DNA of 64,000 bases from assembly GCF_900130015.1 (NCBI RefSeq), contig NZ_FQXS01000003.1, positions 1 to 64,000 on the forward strand, in the 5' to 3' direction. Under the pieces are notes generated by a model, which saw only the letters and a program-made list of their open reading frames with translations, made no database searches and was not told where the DNA came from. Position 1 is the first letter of the stretch, and every line of letters starts with the position of its first letter. The stretch comes from Desulfofustis glycolicus DSM 9705. GTDB lineage: Bacteria > Desulfobacterota > Desulfobulbia > Desulfobulbales > Desulfocapsaceae. The position numbers and the translations under genes were made by a program. Positions 43,450 through 53,101 of this stretch are shown here, in pieces.

Positions 43450-44889
43450 ATGAAACGACTGAAACGAAAGACCAAGATCATTGCCACCCTCGGACCAAGC
43501 TGTTACCAGGAGCAGCATATCGCCGACCTGATCGAGGCCGGCATGGATGTCGCACGGATCAATCTGTCACACGGCAACCAGGAAAGTCACCGCCACTTTG
43601 TCGACACCGTCAAACGCGCCAGAGAACGGTTGGGCACCTGGACGGCCATCCTGTTCGATACCCGGGGGCCGGAGATTAGAGTCGGCGAGCTTGGGGACGG
43701 AGTACAGCTCAGCGAAGACGACCTGGTCGTTTTTTCTCACGAAGTATCGAAACCAGGAGAAATTCCTGTTAGCTATGAAGGACTCTACGAGGATGTGCTA
43801 CCCGGGGGGACCATCCTGCTCGACGACGGTAAGCTGCAGGTACGGGTCGAGCGAGTCGAAGCCGCCCGGGTGGTCGCCCGGGTTCTGGTCGGCGGCCTGT
43901 TGCTCTCCCGAAAAAGGGTCAGCCTGCCCGATATCGCTGTCAACCTGCCGTCGATCACCGAGCAGGATCGGCTGGACATCATCGACGGCGTCAGGCAGGA
44001 CGTGGATCTGATCGCCGTCTCTTTCGTCCGCCGCGCCGACGATGTCCGGGCCGTGCGTGACGTGATCAGGGAGGCCGGCGGCCACCAGGCGGTGATCGCA
44101 AAAATCGAAAACCGTCAAGGAGTCGAAAACCTGCCGGAAATACTTGAGGAGGCCGACGGACTGATGGTCGCCCGCGGCGATCTCGGTGTGGAGATGCCGG
44201 CCGAAGAGGTTCCGGTTATCCAAAAACGGATCATCAGGGAAGCCAACAAAGCCGGAAAACCGGTCATCACGGCCACCCAGATGCTAGAATCTATGATCGC
44301 CAGCCCGACCCCGACCCGGGCCGAGGCCAGCGATGTGACCAACGCTATCTTCGACGGCACCGACGCGGTGATGTTGTCCGGAGAAACGGCAGTCGGCAGA
44401 TATCCTCGCGAGGCCGTCCGCTTTCTGGCGCGCAACGCGCAGATCAGTGAAGCGGCTCTGGATTACGAAGCGATTCTCGCCGACGGTCTACGCCACCGCC
44501 GACCGGTGATCACCGATGCCATCTCCTATGCCTCCTGCGCCACCGCGGCCGACCTGTCCGCCGCGGCCATCATCACCGCCACCACCTCGGGCTCAACGGC
44601 ACTTCGGGTGGCCCGCTATCGTCCGCAGACCCCGATTCTGGCCATCAGCCCGGAACCAACCAGCCTGCGCAAACTGCAATTGGTCCGGGGCGTGGTACCG
44701 CTGCCCTGCGCACGAGCGGATTCGATGGACGGTCAGATCAGCTTGGTCATACAGGCGGCAATCGACTCCGGGCTGGTAAAAAGCTGCGACCTGGTCATCA
44801 TCACCGCCGGTTTCCCGTTGCACACCAGCGGTTCTACCAATATGCTGAAGGTCCATCACATCGAGGCCGACCGCTGCCCGAGCAAGTGA
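43450..44889 (+). CDS. pyk: pyruvate kinase
   Basis: A 479-residue pyruvate kinase: KRKTKIIATLGPSC, ARINLSHG, DTRGPEIRVG, SLPDIAVNLPSITEQD, FVRRADDV, KIENRQGVENL, the catalytic block GLMVARGDLGVEMPAEEVP and the signature TATQMLESM...PTRAEASDVTNAIFDGTDAVMLSGETA. The C-terminal allosteric domain is complete (to about 470). It makes ATP from phosphoenolpyruvate. ATG 43450 is preceded by AAGGAG at a rather long distance (about 12 nt). It is first of three closely spaced genes with arfB and the exonuclease-like gene. Confidence 0.95.
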   Translation: MKRLKRKTKIIATLGPSCYQEQHIADLIEAGMDVARINLSHGNQESHRHFVDTVKRARERLGTWTAILFDTRGPEIRVGELGDGVQLSEDDLVVFSHEVSKPGEIPVSYEGLYEDVLPGGTILLDDGKLQVRVERVEAARVVARVLVGGLLLSRKRVSLPDIAVNLPSITEQDRLDIIDGVRQDVDLIAVSFVRRADDVRAVRDVIREAGGHQAVIAKIENRQGVENLPEILEEADGLMVARGDLGVEMPAEEVPVIQKRIIREANKAGKPVITATQMLESMIASPTPTRAEASDVTNAIFDGTDAVMLSGETAVGRYPREAVRFLARNAQISEAALDYEAILADGLRHRRPVITDAISYASCATAADLSAAAIITATTSGSTALRVARYRPQTPILAISPEPTSLRKLQLVRGVVPLPCARADSMDGQISLVIQAAIDSGLVKSCDLVIITAGFPLHTSGSTNMLKVHHIEADRCPSK

Positions 44890-44895
44890 CCCGCC

Positions 44896-45315
44896 ATGCT
44901 TCGCATTAACGAGACCATCGCCATTCCGCTCAGCGAAATAGCCATCAGCCAAATCCGTTCATCCGGACCCGGCGGCCAGAACGTCAACAAAGTGGCCAAC
45001 GGCGTGCATCTGCGCTTCAATATCAACGCTTCATCACTGCCGGAGTCCTGCAAACGACGACTGTTGGCCCGCAGCGATCGACGCATCAGCAGTGACGGGA
45101 CCATTGTCATCAAGGCTCAGAGCTTCAGAAGCACGGAAAAAAACCGCGAAGACGCCCTACAGCGACTGCAGATGCTGATCGGTGCGGCGTTGCGACGGGA
45201 AAAGAAACGAGTGCCGACCTCCCCCGGCAAAGCGGCACGGCAAAAACGACTGGCCGGCAAACTTCATCGCGGCCGGCAAAAAACCCTGCGCCGCAAGATC
45301 GGTACGGAAGAATAG
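44896..45315 (+). CDS. arfB: peptidyl-tRNA hydrolase ArfB-like ribosome rescue factor
   Basis: A 139-residue protein with the release-factor GGQ motif in SSGPGGQNVNKVANGVHLRF (about 21-41) and a basic C-terminal tail (KAARQKRLAGKLHRGRQKTLRRK) that in ArfB (YaeJ) enters the empty mRNA channel. It lacks the codon-recognition domains of RF1/RF2. It frees stalled ribosomes without a stop codon. It begins six bases after the pyk stop, so it is co-transcribed with pyk. Confidence 0.92.
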   Translation: MLRINETIAIPLSEIAISQIRSSGPGGQNVNKVANGVHLRFNINASSLPESCKRRLLARSDRRISSDGTIVIKAQSFRSTEKNREDALQRLQMLIGAALRREKKRVPTSPGKAARQKRLAGKLHRGRQKTLRRKIGTEE

Positions 45316-45324
45316 GCCAGTCTC

Positions 45325-46149
45325 ATGCTGACCAGGACATTTTGCCATATCGAGGGCATCGGCCACGCCACGGAACGGAGTCTCTGGGACCGCGGCATCA
45401 GGAGCTGGGATGAATTGCTCAGCGTTTCAACACTCGTTCCGCGGGTCGGCGCCGGCATCATCACTCAAACGCTTACAGCATCGTTCGCCGCATTGGCCGC
45501 CGATCCGTTGTTTTTCACCAGCAGGCTGGCCGGGGGTGAGGTCTGGCGGATTTTTCCGCACTTCCGCAGCCGGTGCGCCTATCTCGATATAGAGACCACC
45601 GGCCTGTCCGAGACCTGCGATATCACCACCATCGCCCTCTATGACGGAGAGACTGTCCGGACCTATATCAATGGTCGCAATCTCGATGAATTCCCCGCCG
45701 ATCTCGACCGATATGCGGTCCTGGTCACCTATAACGGCCGCTGTTTTGACATTCCGATGATCGAGCGTTATTTCCGGATCAAAGTCAGCCAGGCACAGAT
45801 CGACTTGCGCTACATCCTCGCTCGTCTCGGCTGTCGCGGTGGCTTGAAGGGCTGCGAGAGACAGCTGGGCATCAACCGTGGCGCCCTCGATGGCGTCGAC
45901 GGGGCCTTCGCCGTCACGTTATGGCGGGAATACGAACGGTACGACAACCAGGCCGCTCTGGAGACCTTGCTCGCCTACAATATCGAAGACACGGTCAACC
46001 TGGAGCGACTCATGGTGGAAGTATACAACCGTTTTGTCGAGATGACGCCGTTTCCGGAAGAGGGGCGACTCCCCTTTCCGCCCTCGCCGCTCATCCCGTA
46101 TCAGCCGGATCTTCACATCATGGACCGGCTCCGGAGACGATACCGCTGA
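45325..46149 (+). CDS. YprB-like RNase H-fold exonuclease
   Basis: A 274-residue protein. The N-terminal part (1-70) resembles a helix-hairpin segment (HIEGIGHATERSLWDRGI). The core has DEDD-type features: YLDIETTGL (first Asp/Glu), VTYNGRCFDIPMIERYF, and a late acidic residue in YNIEDTVNLERLM. This matches the RNase_H_2 (PF13482) family to which B. subtilis YprB belongs, a 3'-5' exonuclease-like fold. It follows arfB by 9 bp and may act on RNA or DNA ends; the biological role is open. Confidence 0.82.
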   Translation: MLTRTFCHIEGIGHATERSLWDRGIRSWDELLSVSTLVPRVGAGIITQTLTASFAALAADPLFFTSRLAGGEVWRIFPHFRSRCAYLDIETTGLSETCDITTIALYDGETVRTYINGRNLDEFPADLDRYAVLVTYNGRCFDIPMIERYFRIKVSQAQIDLRYILARLGCRGGLKGCERQLGINRGALDGVDGAFAVTLWREYERYDNQAALETLLAYNIEDTVNLERLMVEVYNRFVEMTPFPEEGRLPFPPSPLIPYQPDLHIMDRLRRRYR

Positions 46150-46158
46150 TCAGTCGGT

Positions 46159-47076
46159 CTAGAGATCGACTTCCAACCCTTCCCGGGCAAAAAAGACTTC
46201 CATGTCACCATAGGCCCCGGGCCGGCAATAGGTTTCGGCCAACGCGTCAAGCTGGTCGTCGGTGCGGTCAGGGTCATGATGAAACAGGGCCAGTCGCTTT
46301 ACCCCGGCCCGCCCGGCGGCCGCCAGGGCCTGTTCGTAGGTTGAATGTCCCCAGCCGATTTTGCCGGCATATTCCTGCTCGGTATACTGAGCGTCATGGA
46401 TCAGCAGATCGGCACCGGCAAAAAACTGCTCGACGATACGGTTCTGCTCTTCGGCAACCAGTTGCCCTTCGCAGGCCATCGCCTCATCGTAATCGGGATG
46501 CACCGGGTCGGTGATAAACAGATTGCGAAACGGCTCGGTATCATAGCAGGTACACAATACCTTGCCCCGGTATTCAAAACGGTAGCCGAGGGCCAGAATC
46601 GGATGATTGAGGATCTTGGTGGTCAGGACCAGCCCGTCGCCGAGATCCATGCCCGGATCCTCCCGCAACCGAATGTATTCAATAGAGGAAGCCAGTTCAC
46701 CGACGTTGACCGGGAAATAGCGATACTTCATCTGCCCGCCGACCACGTCCTGCAACGGGTCGTCCTCGAAACTGACCGGACCGTGAACCCGAAGTTTGGT
46801 ACCCGGAATGTAGATCGGCGTAAAATACGGAAAGCCCATGATGTGATCCCAATGGGTGTGAGAGAGGTAGAGATCGATATCGAGCGGACCCTGGGGCAGA
46901 TCGTGCTTCATCAGGTAATTGCCAAGCTCGCGGATACCGGTGCCGGCATCGATAACGATAATTCTCCCGCTGTCGCCGACCCGCAATTCGAGGCAGGCGC
47001 TGTTGCCACCGTACTTGACGGTCTGCGGGCCGGGACAGGGAATGGACCCTCTGACCCCCCAAAATCTCAATTTCAT
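46159..47076 (-). CDS. MBL-fold metallo-hydrolase (RNase Z/PhnP-like)
   Basis: A 305-residue metallo-beta-lactamase-fold enzyme: LRFWGVRGSIPCPGP at the start, KYGGNSACLEL, DAGTGIRELG, the metal motif SHTHWDHIMGFPYF, then LNHPILALGYRFEY, DLLIHDAQYTEQEY, and GWGHSTYEQALAAAGRAGVKRLALFHHDP. The wording is typical of the large group of bacterial cyclic-phosphodiesterase/PhnP-like hydrolases that often accompany signalling genes. It lies 23 bp after the HDOD gene, so the two form an operon. The substrate is unknown. Confidence 0.87.
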   Translation of the reverse strand: MKLRFWGVRGSIPCPGPQTVKYGGNSACLELRVGDSGRIIVIDAGTGIRELGNYLMKHDLPQGPLDIDLYLSHTHWDHIMGFPYFTPIYIPGTKLRVHGPVSFEDDPLQDVVGGQMKYRYFPVNVGELASSIEYIRLREDPGMDLGDGLVLTTKILNHPILALGYRFEYRGKVLCTCYDTEPFRNLFITDPVHPDYDEAMACEGQLVAEEQNRIVEQFFAGADLLIHDAQYTEQEYAGKIGWGHSTYEQALAAAGRAGVKRLALFHHDPDRTDDQLDALAETYCRPGAYGDMEVFFAREGLEVDL

Positions 47077-47099
47077 CCGCTGCCCTCTTTAGTCGACAA

Positions 47100-47960
47100 T
47101 CATATCTGCAGGAAAATCTGAGCTTTTTCTATCTCGGTTTCGATATCTGCCCGGATCGTGACGAATTCCTGCCAGTTCAGGCCGGTCAGTTCGAGCAGGT
47201 GTTCCAACGCCCGCTCGGACGGATAGAGATCCCCGGCGTACCCGATGTCGTAGATGTTTGAATAGATATTGCCCAGCGCAATGAAGGCGGTCTGCCGACG
47301 GGCTCCTTCCCCGGCCAGCTGCGGGTCGTGGTGAAAGCCGATGCATTGCAACAACGCCTCGTTCAACTTCCACTTCTCGGCTATCATCAGGCCGACTTCC
47401 TGGTGATCGATGCCAAGCACTTCGCGTTCCACATCGATCAGCGGCACCTGCTCATCGCCGGCCAGCCGGATCACTTCGGCATACTCGTCGCCAAACGGAA
47501 TTTTGCCGAGATCGTGGAGCAGGCCACCAATAAAGAATTCTTCCCGCTCCATCACCGGGATATCCTTGGCCTGGGCCAACAGTTTGGCGCTAACGCCGAC
47601 GCTGATCGAGTGCGCCCAGAATTTGCTGACCGGCAACACCCTGGATTTCTTTACTCCCGACACGGTCTTGATGATCGCCGTCGACAGTGCCATATTTTTC
47701 ACGGTATTCAGGCCGAGCATGGTAATGGCCCGGGTCAGTGATGTCACCTTGTTTACCAGCGAATAGTAGGCAGAGTTGATCAGCTTCAAGACCTGTCCGG
47801 TCAACACCGGGTCGAGAGAGATCACCTTGTTCAGCTCGTTCGGGGACGCATCGACTCGGCTGCAGATCTCCATGACCTTGCCGACGGTGGTCGACAGACT
47901 CGGCATCCGGGTAATGAATTTTTCGATCTGTTTGCGATGGGTTCCCGAATCTGGCGGCAT
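47100..47960 (-). CDS. HDOD-domain signalling protein
   Basis: A 286-residue protein with a single HDOD domain (about 15-210): LPSLSTTVGKVMEICSR-like start MPSLSTTVGKVME, SLDPVLTGQVLKLINSAYY, SLTRAITMLGLNTVKNMAL, and the degenerate HD region GGLLHDLGKIPFGDEY...IDHQEVGLMIAEKWKL. Unlike many HDOD proteins it keeps HD (HDLGK) and several His, so residual metal binding is possible. ATG 47960 is used; two in-frame GTG codons just before it (47963, 47966) also lie near the site AAGG. It is co-oriented with the MBL hydrolase. Confidence 0.85.
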   Translation of the reverse strand: MPPDSGTHRKQIEKFITRMPSLSTTVGKVMEICSRVDASPNELNKVISLDPVLTGQVLKLINSAYYSLVNKVTSLTRAITMLGLNTVKNMALSTAIIKTVSGVKKSRVLPVSKFWAHSISVGVSAKLLAQAKDIPVMEREEFFIGGLLHDLGKIPFGDEYAEVIRLAGDEQVPLIDVEREVLGIDHQEVGLMIAEKWKLNEALLQCIGFHHDPQLAGEGARRQTAFIALGNIYSNIYDIGYAGDLYPSERALEHLLELTGLNWQEFVTIRADIETEIEKAQIFLQI

Positions 47961-48133
47961 CACCACTTCACCTTTTCGAATTTATTCTTCTGAATCAACA
48001 TTTTACAGATCACAAAGGTAATTGTATCCAAAGAACCATCACAGGTCAAGCCCGGTGGAGACCGGTCAATGATTTTCACGGAAGCAGCAATTACAACAAG
48101 ACAATCGAAGAAGCGAAGTGCAACCAGGAGGGA

Positions 48134-49858
48134 TCAGTGCCCTATCGCCGTATCGGCATTCGGAAAACTGAGCAGCAGCCAGAGGTAAACGGCCAAGAGC
48201 ACGGCAACCCAGATGACCATGTGCCCCGTCGGTCGGGTCACCGATGCTCGACCTCCGGGGTAGTGCAGGTGTGCCAGATATTCGAGCAAACCATGAATCC
48301 TCGCCAGGAACCACCCCCGAAAATCGCGGTCAATCTGCCAAATTCGAGAGAATCCAGCGCCAATGATGCGCGGAAACAGTCGCCGGTACAACCATTCGGC
48401 ATCGAGATTGACGGAGTGGAGTTCGGGAGGATACAGTTTTTGCAAGTTCAGCCAGACAAATGCCAACGCGGAGAAGAACAGCAATTGTGTCTGGGTCAGT
48501 ACATGGGTAGCATCATAGGGGTTATAACCTGTATCAAACGGCAGGAGTTGATACAGCCAGTGCGGATAGACGCCGATAGCAATGCACAGGACGGCCGCAA
48601 TGGTCATCGCGGTCAGCATGTTCGCCGGTGGTTCAGTGGTGCGAATGCCCGAATCGTGAGAAAAAAAAGCAAAATATGGAATTTTGATGCCGGCATGATG
48701 AAAGACACCGGCCGACGCAAAGAGCAACATCAACCATACCCAATCGTATCCTTCCTCCAGCGCTGCCGCCATGACCATCGATTTGCTGACAAATCCACTG
48801 AACAAGGGGAAAGCTGATATTGATGCCGCACCGACGATACACAGTGCAGCGGTCTTCGGCATACTCTTGTACAGTCCACCGAGGTCGGAGCCATTGATCC
48901 GGCCGGTCATATGCAGTACCGCACCCATCGACATGAACAGCAATCCCTTGAAAATAATATCGTTGAACGCGTGAGATACCGCACCATTGATAGACAAGGC
49001 AGTACCGATACCGATACCGCAGATCATAAAACCGACCTGGTTGATCAGGCTGTAGGCCAAAACGCGCCGCAGATCATTCTCAATAACAGCAAAAAAAATC
49101 GGGAAACAGGTCATCGCCGCCCCGATAAAGACCAAAAGTTCTGTCCCGGGAAAACTGCGAGCCAGCGCATATACCGCTACTTTTGTAGTAAAGGCGCTGA
49201 GGAAGACGGTGCCGGTCGGCGTTGCTTCAGGGTACGCATCGGTGAGCCAGTTATGTAACAGCGGGAAACATGCCTTGATGCCGAACGCAAGAAAGATGAG
49301 CCAGCCACCGCTCCCTTCCAGGCCAATATAATCGAAAGCAAGCGAACCGGTTGCCGAAGCATGAACCAGCAGTCCGGCAAGCAAGATCACTCCGGATAGA
49401 ACCTGGATAATCAGGTAACGAAGTCCGGCCAGGTAAGAACGTTGCGTTCGACGTGCCCAGATAAGAAAAACCGACGAAACTGCCAGCAATTCCCAACAGA
49501 CGAACAGCGTGAGCAGATCACCCGCAAAAACGGCTCCGAGCGCAGCGGCGGCATAGACGAGCGCCGCCACCTGCTGCACGGTATCCTTGACGTGAAGAGC
49601 AAAGATGACGCCAATCAATGCGGCGATATGAAAAACATAGCCAAATATCAGGCTGAGCTTGTCCACCCGGTAGGGAACGAGGTCATAGCCGAGAAACGAG
49701 ACGCTGACGGTGATGCCCTCCGGAACCTGCAGAAGATGCCAGCCACTGGCCAGAATCACGCCGAGGGTGACGATTCCACGCAGCCAGCCACGAGTAAACA
49801 AGGCCAGTACCGCTCCAATCAACAATGGTGCGAAGGCAGGAATTTCAGTGCTCCACAT
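48134..49858 (-). CDS. MrpD/NuoL-like proton-translocating subunit, third copy
   Basis: A 574-residue polytopic protein of the proton-conducting membrane family (PF00361), with about 14 helices plus a C-terminal extension. Landmarks: DLLTLFVCWELLAVSSVFLIW with the key Glu, YLIIQVLSG, AFGIKACFPLLHNWLTDAYPEATPTGTVFLSAFTTKVAVYAL with Lys residues of the proton path, and SFSLINQVGF-like AYSLINQVGFMICGIGIG. The C-terminal 120 residues form an amphipathic stretch and a last helix. It is the last gene of the Mrp-type operon and overlaps the small upstream gene by 14 bases. It is the third antiporter-like subunit of the operon. Confidence 0.85.
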   Translation of the reverse strand: MWSTEIPAFAPLLIGAVLALFTRGWLRGIVTLGVILASGWHLLQVPEGITVSVSFLGYDLVPYRVDKLSLIFGYVFHIAALIGVIFALHVKDTVQQVAALVYAAAALGAVFAGDLLTLFVCWELLAVSSVFLIWARRTQRSYLAGLRYLIIQVLSGVILLAGLLVHASATGSLAFDYIGLEGSGGWLIFLAFGIKACFPLLHNWLTDAYPEATPTGTVFLSAFTTKVAVYALARSFPGTELLVFIGAAMTCFPIFFAVIENDLRRVLAYSLINQVGFMICGIGIGTALSINGAVSHAFNDIIFKGLLFMSMGAVLHMTGRINGSDLGGLYKSMPKTAALCIVGAASISAFPLFSGFVSKSMVMAAALEEGYDWVWLMLLFASAGVFHHAGIKIPYFAFFSHDSGIRTTEPPANMLTAMTIAAVLCIAIGVYPHWLYQLLPFDTGYNPYDATHVLTQTQLLFFSALAFVWLNLQKLYPPELHSVNLDAEWLYRRLFPRIIGAGFSRIWQIDRDFRGWFLARIHGLLEYLAHLHYPGGRASVTRPTGHMVIWVAVLLAVYLWLLLSFPNADTAIGH

Positions 49859-50138
49859 GATCGCCTCCGTCCGTCGTGGCCACGTTCAATTCCTCTCGAT
49901 CATAATAGTCTTCGTCACGCATTAAAAATGTCCGCATCCATTTGGCAATCAACACCAATACCACGCAACCGACAAAACCGTAGACGGCATAGAACCCGAC
50001 CAACCGTTCCCAGGGATGGACCAGGTGCCGCTGAATAACAAAATCAAGAATGAAGAGCAGAGCGCAGCAGCAATAGAGCACATAGAGGACGCGCCGGACA
50101 TTCTTCGGATCATCGAACATATGCTTTTTTTCTGCCAT
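49845..50138 (-). CDS. small two-helix membrane protein of the Mrp operon, unknown function
   Basis: A 97-residue protein with two hydrophobic helices (VLYVLYCCCALLFILDFVI, about 18-36, and LVGFYAVYGFVGCVVLVLIA, about 46-65), charged ends and an acidic/His C-terminus (YYDREELNVATTDGGDHVEH). Three consecutive Cys lie in helix 1. It does not match MrpA-G. It sits between two antiporter-like genes, 15 bp after one and overlapping the next by 14 bases, so it is probably an accessory subunit of the complex. Confidence 0.72.
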   Translation of the reverse strand: MAEKKHMFDDPKNVRRVLYVLYCCCALLFILDFVIQRHLVHPWERLVGFYAVYGFVGCVVLVLIAKWMRTFLMRDEDYYDREELNVATTDGGDHVEH

Positions 50139-50153
50139 ATCCGTCTTCCGCGC

Positions 50154-51614
50154 CTATGAGAGAATTGCCAGGGCCAACTCATAGAGCGGCCCGGTAAAGA
50201 AAAAGAGCACGATGCAGCCTGCTGCAGTAACACTGAGCGCTACCAGTGACGGTAACGGTGCTTCCTTGATACCGGTCGGCCGCTCAACGTCATCGTTCGG
50301 GTAAAACGCACGTATTGGGATCGGCAGCAAATAAGCGATGTTGAGCAGTGAGCTGATCATCAACACGGCCATGATCACACCTTGTCCCGCATCAAGCGCA
50401 CCGATCATCAGGAACCACTTACCCCATGTGCCGCCGGTTGGCGGCAGACCGATAATGCTGAGACTGCCGATAAAAAAGGCAATCATCGTAATTGGCATCT
50501 GCCGGCCCAAACCGCGCATTTGGCTGATCTCAGTCTTGTGCGCCGCCACCATAATCGCACCGGCACAGAAAAACAGGGTGATTTTACCGAAAGCGTGCAT
50601 CGCGATATGCATGGCGCCACCGACCACACCGGCACTGGTGGCAAGCAGAGCGCCAATGGTGATATAGCTGAGTTGGCTCACCGTTGAATAAGCGAGCCGC
50701 GCTTTCAAATTATCCTGACGCATAGCAACGATCGAAGCAAGCAACACCGTAACCGCAGCCAGGTAGAGCAGATAGTCCGTCGTTGGTAATTGTCGCAGTG
50801 TATCGAGGCCAAACACATAGACGCAAATCTTGAGCACCGAGAAGACTCCGGCCTTGACGACGGCAACGGCATGCAGCAAGGCACTCACCGGAGTCGGAGC
50901 CACCATGGCGGCCGGTAACCAGCGATGAAACGGCATGATGGCCGCCTTGCCGATACCGAAAATGTACAACGGCAGCAGGACGGCGGCCGCGCCGAGCGTT
51001 GACGAATCGAACAGGCCGCCATCGCGAAAATCCAGCGATCCGGTAACAAACCAGGTGCCGATAATGGCCAACAACAAAAAGAGAATGGAGGTCGTCAGCA
51101 GGACACCAAGGTAAACCCGCCCGCCAAGTTTTGCCTTGATGGTCCCGGAATGGGTGACCAACGGGTAGGTCGACAGCGTCAGGATTTCGTAAAATATGAA
51201 TAGAGTTAAAAGGTTTGCGGAAAAAGCTATACCCATGACCGACGAGATGGCCACGGCAAAACAGGCAAAAAAACGAGTCTGTTTTTCCTCTTTATGACCG
51301 CGCATATAGCCAATCGAATAAACGGTCGTAACCAACCACAGATACCCCGCGACCAGCGCAAACAGCATGCCGAGCGGTTCAATGGCAAAAGCGATAGTGA
51401 GTCCGGAAAACAGTTCCGGTCCCTGATAGGCGATTAGGCCGCCATCAGCGACAATTTGATAGAGACCGGTGACCAGGTTAATCAGGATCAGACCGGCCAT
51501 GATCGACACCAACTCACGAATATTCGCCCACCGCCCGGTCAAAATAATCCCAAAAACGGCGAGAGCCGGGATCAATATGGCCGATAACAGCATCTGTTCC
51601 GGTGCCAGGTTCAT
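50154..51614 (-). CDS. MrpD/NuoN-like proton-translocating subunit, second copy
   Basis: A 486-residue member of the same family: AIEPLGMLFALVAGYLWLVTTVYSIGYMRG, LLTLFIFYEILTLSTYPLV with the conserved Glu, IFGIGKAAIMPFHRWLPAAMVAPTPVSALLHAVAVVKAGVF with two Lys of the proton path, and YSTVSQLSYITIGAL. It is closer to the NuoL/MbhH-like wording (YxSIGYMxGH near the N-terminus). Its start ATG 51614 overlaps the stop of the previous gene by one base. Confidence 0.9.
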   Translation of the reverse strand: MNLAPEQMLLSAILIPALAVFGIILTGRWANIRELVSIMAGLILINLVTGLYQIVADGGLIAYQGPELFSGLTIAFAIEPLGMLFALVAGYLWLVTTVYSIGYMRGHKEEKQTRFFACFAVAISSVMGIAFSANLLTLFIFYEILTLSTYPLVTHSGTIKAKLGGRVYLGVLLTTSILFLLLAIIGTWFVTGSLDFRDGGLFDSSTLGAAAVLLPLYIFGIGKAAIMPFHRWLPAAMVAPTPVSALLHAVAVVKAGVFSVLKICVYVFGLDTLRQLPTTDYLLYLAAVTVLLASIVAMRQDNLKARLAYSTVSQLSYITIGALLATSAGVVGGAMHIAMHAFGKITLFFCAGAIMVAAHKTEISQMRGLGRQMPITMIAFFIGSLSIIGLPPTGGTWGKWFLMIGALDAGQGVIMAVLMISSLLNIAYLLPIPIRAFYPNDDVERPTGIKEAPLPSLVALSVTAAGCIVLFFFTGPLYELALAILS

Positions 51615-53101
51615 CAGGGAGCCGCTCCGAACAAGCCAAACAATGATTGCGCCGCCAGTTTGCTGACCCCAACGGTAAGACTGGTATCAAGACCAAAATA
51701 GATATTGGCGATAACCAAGATCCAAACCGGAACCAGCTGACTCAGTGGGGCTTCACGAACCTCGGAGAGATGAATACGCGCCGGAGTGAAATAAACCCAC
51801 TCAATGATGCGCCAGACATAAATCAGGGCAAGCAACGAACTGATCAACACGAGCACGGTAACCAGCCACCACCCTTTTTCGAGAAGAGCCAGCACCAGAT
51901 ACCATTTGCTGACGAAACCGACCGTAAGCGGCACTCCCACCAGACTCAGGCCACCGATAACGATGGCGGCCATGGTCCATGGCATTTTCCTGCCCAGGCC
52001 GGCCATATGGTTGAGCTGTGAGCTGTTGATTCGGTAGACAACACTGCCGATTGCCAAAAACAGAGCCCCTTTCATCAGCGCATGGTTGAACATGTGCAGC
52101 AGGGTCGCCGCCAGACCCAATTGGGTGCCGATGGCCAAACCGAGAATCATGTAACCGATTTGGGCAACACTTGAATAAGCAAAGAGACGCTTGATATTGA
52201 GTTGATAGATGGCGGAAACAGACGCTGCAAAAATGCCGACAAGGCCGAGAACCAGAAAGATCTCTTGTAGTGGCAGAACCGATTCAACGTATTCGATACC
52301 AAAAACGGTAAATACGTAGCGGATCAGGACATAGACGGCAACTTTGGTTGCCGTAGCGGCGAGAAAAGCAGTCGCAATCGATGGCGCAAAGGCATAGGCA
52401 TTAGGCAACCAGAGATGTAGCGGAAACAGGGCCAGCTTCAAACAGACACCAACAATAAAAAAACCAAAGGCGCTCAACACGGTTCGCGAATGATTGACCT
52501 CCGGTAACCGTTCTGCCAGGTCGTTCATATTCAACGTACCGGTCATCATGTACATCAGGCCGACACCGATAATAATGAAGGTCGCCCCGATGGTGCCCAT
52601 GATCAGATACTGGTAGGATGCGGTCAAGGCCCGTCGATCCGTGCCCAGTGCTATCAAAGTGTAGGAAGACAGTGATGAAATCTCCAGAAACACAAACACA
52701 TTGAAGGCATCACCGGTCGCCAGGATACCGAGCAACCCGGTCAGGCAGAGCAAATAGGCAGTGTAGAAATAGGTCTGGCGATTCTGCGGCAATTCTCTTC
52801 GGATGCTGCTCTGCGCGGCAATCAGTACAACGGTGCTCATCGACGAAACGAGCAGCAACAAATAACTGTTCAAATAGTCTATGCGGTACTCGATCCCCCA
52901 CGGCGCAGCCCAGCCGCCAAGCGCGTAGACCAGCGTTCCATGAACCATTACCTGCTGCAGCAGACCACAGCTCACCAGAAAAGCGAGGCTGCTGACCAGC
53001 AAAGCAAACAGACCGGCAAGACGCGGCACCGGAAACAACAGGCAAAGCGGCGCGCCGATCAGGGGTATGATAACCTGCAGAACGGGATAATGAGTGATCA
53101 C
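51614..53101 (-). CDS. mrpD: Na+/H+ antiporter subunit MrpD-like, first copy
   Basis: A 495-residue antiporter subunit: IDYLNSYLLLLVSSMSTVVLIAA, DAFNVFVFLEISSLSSYTLIALG with the key Glu, FFIVGVCLKLALFPLHLWLPNAYAFAPS with Lys in the helix-7 region, ATATKVAVYVLIRY, and FAYSSVAQIGYMILGLAIG. Its position right after the MrpC-like gene (four-base overlap) is that of MrpD in canonical operons, so I use that name for this copy. Confidence 0.9.
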   Translation of the reverse strand: MITHYPVLQVIIPLIGAPLCLLFPVPRLAGLFALLVSSLAFLVSCGLLQQVMVHGTLVYALGGWAAPWGIEYRIDYLNSYLLLLVSSMSTVVLIAAQSSIRRELPQNRQTYFYTAYLLCLTGLLGILATGDAFNVFVFLEISSLSSYTLIALGTDRRALTASYQYLIMGTIGATFIIIGVGLMYMMTGTLNMNDLAERLPEVNHSRTVLSAFGFFIVGVCLKLALFPLHLWLPNAYAFAPSIATAFLAATATKVAVYVLIRYVFTVFGIEYVESVLPLQEIFLVLGLVGIFAASVSAIYQLNIKRLFAYSSVAQIGYMILGLAIGTQLGLAATLLHMFNHALMKGALFLAIGSVVYRINSSQLNHMAGLGRKMPWTMAAIVIGGLSLVGVPLTVGFVSKWYLVLALLEKGWWLVTVLVLISSLLALIYVWRIIEWVYFTPARIHLSEVREAPLSQLVPVWILVIANIYFGLDTSLTVGVSKLAAQSLFGLFGAAP